From assembly GCA_024642245.1 (NCBI GenBank), contig JAHEBM010000009.1:1-64000 (forward strand): 64,000 bases of DNA, written 5' to 3'. Source of the stretch: Haliea sp. (GTDB taxonomy: Bacteria > Pseudomonadota > Gammaproteobacteria > Pseudomonadales > Halieaceae). A program made the translations under genes and the position numbers. Positions within the stretch are counted from its first letter, which is position 1, and every line of letters starts with the position of its first letter. Below are positions 59,938-64,000 of the stretch, in pieces. A model generated the notes under the pieces. That model ran no database searches. It was not told the origin of the DNA and worked only from the letters and a program-made list of their open reading frames with translations.

Positions 59938-61578
59938 TCAGGCTACGCTTTCCACGCAGGCATCGCCAGCGGCATGAATTTCCTGCTTAATGATAAAGTC
60001 CGCAGCCCGATACCCAATCATCATGCACGGAGCGTTTAACGCCGACACCGGAACCTCCGGTATAACGGAGGCATCTGCTACGCGCACCTTGCGAACGCCT
60101 TTAAGTTTCAGATCCAGGGCAACAGGCGCACTGGAGGAAACTCCCATACTGCAAGTGCCGGAGAAATGAAACGTGGCGACTGTCGATTTCTCAATCCATT
60201 TCCTGATTTTATTCCTATCCTTCGAGGCGGCAGCCCTGGACAGGACCTTGTTCCCCCACTCCGCCACATCGGACTGCCGCATCATCGTACTGGCCAGCTC
60301 AACACCGCAAATCAGGGTTTCCATGTCCTGCGGATTTTCGTAGTACGCCGGATTGATTTCCGCCTGGTCTTCCGGATTGGTCGAGCGCAGATGCAACTCC
60401 CCTTTCGATAAGGGCTTGCCAAGAATCACTACTATGCCATACAACTTTGAAACAAAATTATTCAGTGCCGGAACCATAAAGGCGACATCCAAAACCTTTC
60501 TTACCAGTTTTCTAAGCGCCAGAATAGTATATAGCTTGCCCGGGAGTGCCATAATCGGAATCATGCGCATCAAGGTGTGTTTCATTACTGAACCCGCGGG
60601 AAACAAGGCCACGCAAATATCGGCTTGGCCATCGGGAAGACCTGACGTGGCGTTAACGCGATGAAATCCGTATAGCTGCGGATAGTGCGCATCAAGCGGT
60701 CTCTTTCCCTGGTAAAAGATACTCACACTTGGGTGGTCTTGCAGGTTTTTGCCAATAGACTCCACCTCCAATACCGGTGGAATGGAGAATTTGGCCAGGT
60801 CTTCTTTTGGGCCGATCCCGGAAAGCATCAGCAGCTTGGGCGTTTCCAGAGCGCCCGCACAAAGTATGACTTCCTTGTTGATGCAGGCAGTTTGCTTAAC
60901 CCCAGCGACCGCATACTCAACGGCCTTAGCGGTTTTATCCTCATCAAATAGAATCTTGTGAACTCTGGCGTCCGTTTGGACAGTCAGTAACTCAAGCTCC
61001 GCTTCGCGGCCATGCAGGAATGACACATACGAACTGCGACGCTGGTCTCCTTCATAATTCATATCATTGTGACCAATGAAGCCGGAGAGCTTGCCATCAT
61101 TCAGGCTGTCTTTATGCTCAAAACCCACTTTAAGTGCTGCTTTAATACATCTGTTGGTGATCTCGGTAGGTTCGCGGTAGCGCACTCGCAAACGCTTTTC
61201 AAGCGACTCAAAAGCGGGCAAGACGTCCTCCCACTGCCAACACTCAGGCCACTGTGCAAAATCATGTACATCACCGCGAGTATAGACGGTCCCGTTAACG
61301 GAGCCAGATCCACCCATACCTGTCCCTGAGCCTACATAGACAGGCCGCTCGCCGAGACTGGATTGCGCAGCAGACATTCGATCCCACATGGTACGATCAT
61401 TGGCAAAGGCTTCCTTAAACCCATCTGCCGCAAGTATTTCCGGATTTTCGCGAGCACTCTGGCCGGCCTCCAGTAACAGTACGGTGCCCTGCCTTTCCTC
61501 AGCGAGCCTCGCTGCAAGCACGCAGCCCGCCGAGCCGCCGCCAACCACCACATAGTCATAGGTTTTTGCTTTGTTCAC
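59938..61578 (-). CDS. GMC family FAD-dependent oxidoreductase (choline dehydrogenase-like)
   Basis: A 546-residue glucose-methanol-choline oxidoreductase. The N-terminal YVVVGGGSAGCVLAARLAEE (about residues 8-27) binds FAD; GSGTGMGGSGSVNGTVYTRG (about residues 80-99) and VILCAGALETPKLLMLSGIG (about residues 245-264) are GMC signatures; FHFSGTCSMG near the end gives the catalytic His. It oxidises a primary or secondary alcohol. The frame continues upstream to 61707, but GTG at 61578 follows GAAGGGA. The gap to the Rieske gene is about 176 bp on the same strand. Substrate unknown. Confidence 0.89.
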   Translation of the reverse strand: MNKAKTYDYVVVGGGSAGCVLAARLAEERQGTVLLLEAGQSARENPEILAADGFKEAFANDRTMWDRMSAAQSSLGERPVYVGSGTGMGGSGSVNGTVYTRGDVHDFAQWPECWQWEDVLPAFESLEKRLRVRYREPTEITNRCIKAALKVGFEHKDSLNDGKLSGFIGHNDMNYEGDQRRSSYVSFLHGREAELELLTVQTDARVHKILFDEDKTAKAVEYAVAGVKQTACINKEVILCAGALETPKLLMLSGIGPKEDLAKFSIPPVLEVESIGKNLQDHPSVSIFYQGKRPLDAHYPQLYGFHRVNATSGLPDGQADICVALFPAGSVMKHTLMRMIPIMALPGKLYTILALRKLVRKVLDVAFMVPALNNFVSKLYGIVVILGKPLSKGELHLRSTNPEDQAEINPAYYENPQDMETLICGVELASTMMRQSDVAEWGNKVLSRAAASKDRNKIRKWIEKSTVATFHFSGTCSMGVSSSAPVALDLKLKGVRKVRVADASVIPEVPVSALNAPCMMIGYRAADFIIKQEIHAAGDACVESVA

Positions 61579-61754
61579 ACGTTCCCTTCGGTGATCGATA
61601 GAATCGGGATTATGGCTAAGGACACACTGGAATTTTTGCTGCACTTGAATCGACGGCACCGTTTTATCGCCAGGAACAGCAGCGAGCACGACAGGGCTCG
61701 CTGTCACTCTTCACCCACGTGTGCGCCCGGGGTTCACGTGCCGACCTGTGATAG

Positions 61755-63167
61755 CTAGAAACCTATATCAGCAATTGGCGCATCATACCCGCTATTGACC
61801 ACATGGGCCGCCCTGGCCAGTTTATCCGGGGCAGTACCACCCAGATAACCATCGATCAGTCGCTGGTAGTTGCTGATAAGCCCCTCATACTGTTTTGACA
61901 AAATCATATGATCAAAGCCGCCGGCATGCAGACCCAGTTGTTGTAATGGCAGGTTGGAGTAGTCCTGCCGTGGAATTTCCGGAAAACCGGGGTCGTCATG
62001 GGCACGCGGTGTGGGCGCCACGGGCACCGGCCGCTCCTCTGACTCCGGGCAAAGCTTGAGGGCCCAGATCTCAAACAAACAGGTTTCCGGTGTCAAGGGT
62101 CGAATCCGGTATGAAGACATGGCACTGAACATGGGCAACAGGAAAAAATGGGGGAACATATATTCCACTGCGTTGAACTTCTGCTCCATCGCCACCTGGT
62201 TCAGGTCAAACATGGGGAGTCCACGCCTCCTGCCCATGTCGGTAATTTCCTGGTTCAGGCGGCCGTAAAACGCCTGTGCCATCGCGCCGAAATCACCTTC
62301 GGGGAGTTCCATATCGTGTAGCGTCTCGGCCACGTTGACCTCGAATGCGTCTACCATTCCGGCCATCCCGGCATGCAACCTTGCCAGGTAACGAATGGTA
62401 TTGCACGCATAGTCCTGCGCCGACTGAATACGGGCCTTGGTGCCTTTCGGGCCACTGGGCCCCACATTGTCACTTTGCCAGCCCAGGCCGGGCGCTGCCA
62501 GCAAGTGTAACTGCGGGTGGGTACGCATGACATGGTAGCCTTCCATAAAGGCCTCCATGGCCAGCTTCCAGTTCACCGGGAGCACAGCGGACTCCCACCA
62601 GTCAACTTTCAGCCGGTCCACATTCCTGGAATTGAGGCGCTGTACCACCGGCCCGAGGGATTCCAATAGTGGGGCCGCGTTCTCGTCAAAATTGATGAAC
62701 GCACACCCTGCCCACTCCTCTACCCTGACAGGCACCAGGTCGACCTGGTCCGGGGTCAATTTGTCCTCGCTGAAAATCTCGCGGGCATAGACAAAAGTGT
62801 TTTTCCCATCCGGCGCAAATCGCCAGCCGTGAAATGGACAGATGAAGCCCTGGGAGCCGCTATTGCCCCGCCCGGTGACCAACTGCACGCCGCGGTGGCG
62901 GCAGGCGTTGTTGAACGCTTTTACACCCTCCCTGGTGCGGGTGACAATGACGGACTTGTCGAGATTGCGGTATTCAACCCAATCGCCGGGCTGTGGAATC
63001 TCTTCCAGGCGGCACGCCATTTGCCACACCTTCGGCCAGAGTCGCTCGCGCTCCAGCTCAAAAAATTTCTCGTCATAATACCGCCTGGACGGGATCAACT
63101 CAGGATCGGTCACCAGGAAGGGCACGTCTTCGGGTGAAGCGTCTTTCGAAGAATTATGGGATGGCAT
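61755..63167 (-). CDS. Rieske ring-hydroxylating oxygenase, alpha subunit
   Basis: A 470-residue oxygenase alpha subunit, longer than the Rieske protein at 47034 and of the aromatic-dioxygenase/terpenoid type. The cluster is held by CRHRGVQLV (about residues 85-93) and CPFHGWRF (about residues 105-112). The mononuclear iron site is NWKLAMEAFMEGYHVMRTHP (about residues 205-224, with two His), plus a later acidic residue. No small beta subunit, ferredoxin or reductase lies beside it; the ferredoxin at 46709 is the nearest candidate. It probably hydroxylates a ring or decorated side chain. Confidence 0.88.
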   Translation of the reverse strand: MPSHNSSKDASPEDVPFLVTDPELIPSRRYYDEKFFELERERLWPKVWQMACRLEEIPQPGDWVEYRNLDKSVIVTRTREGVKAFNNACRHRGVQLVTGRGNSGSQGFICPFHGWRFAPDGKNTFVYAREIFSEDKLTPDQVDLVPVRVEEWAGCAFINFDENAAPLLESLGPVVQRLNSRNVDRLKVDWWESAVLPVNWKLAMEAFMEGYHVMRTHPQLHLLAAPGLGWQSDNVGPSGPKGTKARIQSAQDYACNTIRYLARLHAGMAGMVDAFEVNVAETLHDMELPEGDFGAMAQAFYGRLNQEITDMGRRRGLPMFDLNQVAMEQKFNAVEYMFPHFFLLPMFSAMSSYRIRPLTPETCLFEIWALKLCPESEERPVPVAPTPRAHDDPGFPEIPRQDYSNLPLQQLGLHAGGFDHMILSKQYEGLISNYQRLIDGYLGGTAPDKLARAAHVVNSGYDAPIADIGF

Positions 63168-63381
63168 CACTGATCACTCCGTAAAATACTACTATAACTA
63201 ATGCTATGTCATTTATGTGTTTTATGTCTACCGGGACGTCGGTAAGGCGCTAATAAACAGACAAGCCAACGGCTGCTGAAATGAATCTGATCCAAGTCTA
63301 CATTCCACGAAAAAAATAGCCAAGTATAATTAACGTAGCGTCATTTATTCTTGACAAGCCCTGCTGTCCCGACCCAAGATA

Positions 63382-63398
63382 GTCCGATCCAGTCGGAC
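63382..63398. promoter_or_regulatory. Inverted repeat with upstream TTGACA
   Basis: GTCCGA (63382-63387) and TCGGAC (63393-63398) are exact reverse complements with a 5-base centre. A consensus -35 hexamer TTGACA lies at 63351-63356, so the site would sit close to a -10/transcription start. It precedes the SDR remnant at 63427, suggesting a promoter and operator left from a formerly functional gene, or one that now serves the SDR at 63785. Confidence 0.4.
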
Positions 63399-63426
63399 AC
63401 TCATTCAATCGGCCAGGAACTCTACA

Positions 63427-63585
63427 ATGCCTGCGAGCAGACAGTGCCGTGCTCTCGTCACGGGTGGCGCCACCGGTATCGGGTATCAGACATCCCTCCA
63501 ACTGTCTCAATTGGGCCACCACGTGATCATTGCTGACCGGGACAGTATAAACGCAGGCGCTACACTGTTAAAAACCGGGAGGAAA
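63427..63585 (+). pseudogene. N-terminal remnant of a short-chain dehydrogenase
   Basis: From ATG 63427 the frame encodes ALVTGGATGIGYQTSLQLSQ and then HHVIIADRD, a clean SDR cofactor-binding start of about 45 residues. After about residue 50 the similarity ends, and the frame stops at 63648 without NNAG or YxxxK motifs. About 180 residues are missing, so this is a fragment and not a gene. Confidence 0.7.
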
Positions 63586-63590
63586 CAGCC

Positions 63591-63662
63591 GTGTTCGATA
63601 TTCGCGGCTTTTTACGAAAGATTGGGGCGACCTACCCGGTCGAGTTGAGTTACGAGGAATAG
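63591..63662 (+). pseudogene. Possible C-terminal remnant of an isomerase-like TIM barrel protein
   Basis: GTG 63591 to TAG 63660-63662 encodes VFDIRGFLRKIGATYPVELS and three more residues. The pattern FD(I/V)xxFLRxxxxxxYPVxL resembles the last barrel strand of xylose-isomerase-like proteins, such as the segment VNFNGIFSRFAHYGYQGWAV in the gene at 54125. The match is short, so this is only suggestive. Confidence 0.3.
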
Positions 63663-63784
63663 ATTACGTCAAAAACTACCGATACCCTGTCGGCTCCCAC
63701 AGCAACCAGCACGCTGTATGCATAGGACAGCACGAGCCACCGGGCATCTCCGGTAACCAGGCATTTTACCAATGGGCCAGAACG

Positions 63785-64000
63785 ATGAAGAACAAGATTG
63801 TATTGATTACCGGCGCTGCCAGCGGCATCGGGGCAGCGACTGCGCGAAATTTCGTAGCGGCGGGTGCCAAAGTGTTTGCCTCGGATGTAAACAAAAGCGG
63901 GTTACAGGTACTGATCGATGAGTTGGGCGAGGCGGTCACCGGGCACCAGGCGGATATGTCAGACCGGGCACAGGTTGAAACCATGGTCGCTAGCTGCGTG
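63785..64000 (+). CDS. Short-chain dehydrogenase/reductase (SDR), partial
   Basis: The first 72 codons of an SDR that runs off the window. KIVLITGAASGIGAATARNF (about residues 4-23) is the cofactor loop, and FASDVNKSG gives the Asp that favours NAD(H). Up to the window end the frame is open and the sequence looks functional, in contrast to the SDR remnant just upstream. There is no strong Shine-Dalgarno site before the ATG. Confidence 0.82.
   Translation, partial: MKNKIVLITGAASGIGAATARNFVAAGAKVFASDVNKSGLQVLIDELGEAVTGHQADMSDRAQVETMVASCV

Noticed and set aside
1-64000. tRNA/rRNA genes, CRISPR arrays, insertion sequences, prophage or integration sites
   Set aside because: I looked for cloverleaf-like sequences, regularly spaced repeats and transposase or integrase proteins and saw none; a dedicated scan for tRNA was not possible here.

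Overview
The window looks like part of a Gram-negative gammaproteobacterial chromosome, probably a marine, lipid- or terpenoid-degrading lineage such as the Halieaceae/Spongiibacteraceae. That placement is an inference: there is no rRNA gene here. It rests on a TonB-dependent receptor, an RND efflux adaptor lipoprotein, balanced-to-high GC, strong Shine-Dalgarno sites, and a very dense set of CoA-ester, Rieske, P450 and luciferase-like genes. I see no tRNA, rRNA, CRISPR array, insertion sequence or phage gene.

Almost all of the 64 kb is one accessory catabolic region built from short operons on both strands. From left to right: (1) 1-1170, an RND efflux adaptor (cut by the window edge) and its MarR/GbsR-type regulator; (2) 1414-8884, a luciferase-like oxidoreductase, an MFS transporter, a sulfotransferase, a KstD-like flavoprotein with an esterase, and an SMP-30 lactonase; (3) 8919-16534, a fused double acyl-CoA dehydrogenase, an Ltp2-like aldolase with its DUF35 partner, a CaiB-type CoA transferase, an amidohydrolase and a TetR regulator; (4) 16605-24334, a plus-strand run of aldehyde dehydrogenase, SDR, flavin reductase, kinase, SDR, Ddn-like protein, cupin, P450 and ferredoxin; (5) 24341-30354, an acyl-CoA ligase, a TonB-dependent receptor, a decayed Baeyer-Villiger-type monooxygenase and an SDR; (6) 30529-32796, a fused 2-oxoacid dehydrogenase E1 followed by a free-standing lipoyl domain.

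It continues with (7) 32821-42406, an eight-gene minus-strand operon (amidohydrolase, acyl-CoA dehydrogenase, ligase, kinase, unknown protein, DUF35, thiolase, OYE-type flavoprotein); (8) 42619-49726, a plus-strand operon set (ligase, two-subunit acyl-CoA dehydrogenase, 2Fe-2S ferredoxin, Rieske oxygenase, cupin, cyclase); (9) 49812-54083, PhyH, enoyl-CoA hydratase, a second P450 and an alpha/beta hydrolase; (10) 54125-63167, a sugar-type isomerase/Gfo-Idh pair, alcohol dehydrogenase, kinase, a second luciferase-like protein, a GMC oxidoreductase and a second Rieske oxygenase; (11) 63427-64000, gene remnants and the start of another SDR.

Taken together the genes describe uptake (TonB receptor, MFS), hydroxylation (two P450s, two Rieske oxygenases, PhyH), alcohol and aldehyde oxidation, CoA activation (three ligases, one CoA transferase), beta-oxidation with heteromeric or fused acyl-CoA dehydrogenases, and aldol or thiolytic cleavage by Ltp/DUF35 pairs. 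That combination is typical of degradation of bulky alicyclic compounds such as steroids, bile acids or terpenoids. The substrate cannot be read from the sequence, and the classic steroid ring-cleavage genes (HsaC/HsaD type) are not here. The least expected parts are three aminoglycoside-phosphotransferase-fold kinases plus a sulfotransferase inside a catabolic region, three putative F420-type proteins in a proteobacterium, an OYE-type enzyme that has lost its iron-sulfur cysteines, an SDR without its catalytic Tyr/Lys, and an E1 plus lone lipoyl domain with no E2 catalytic domain.
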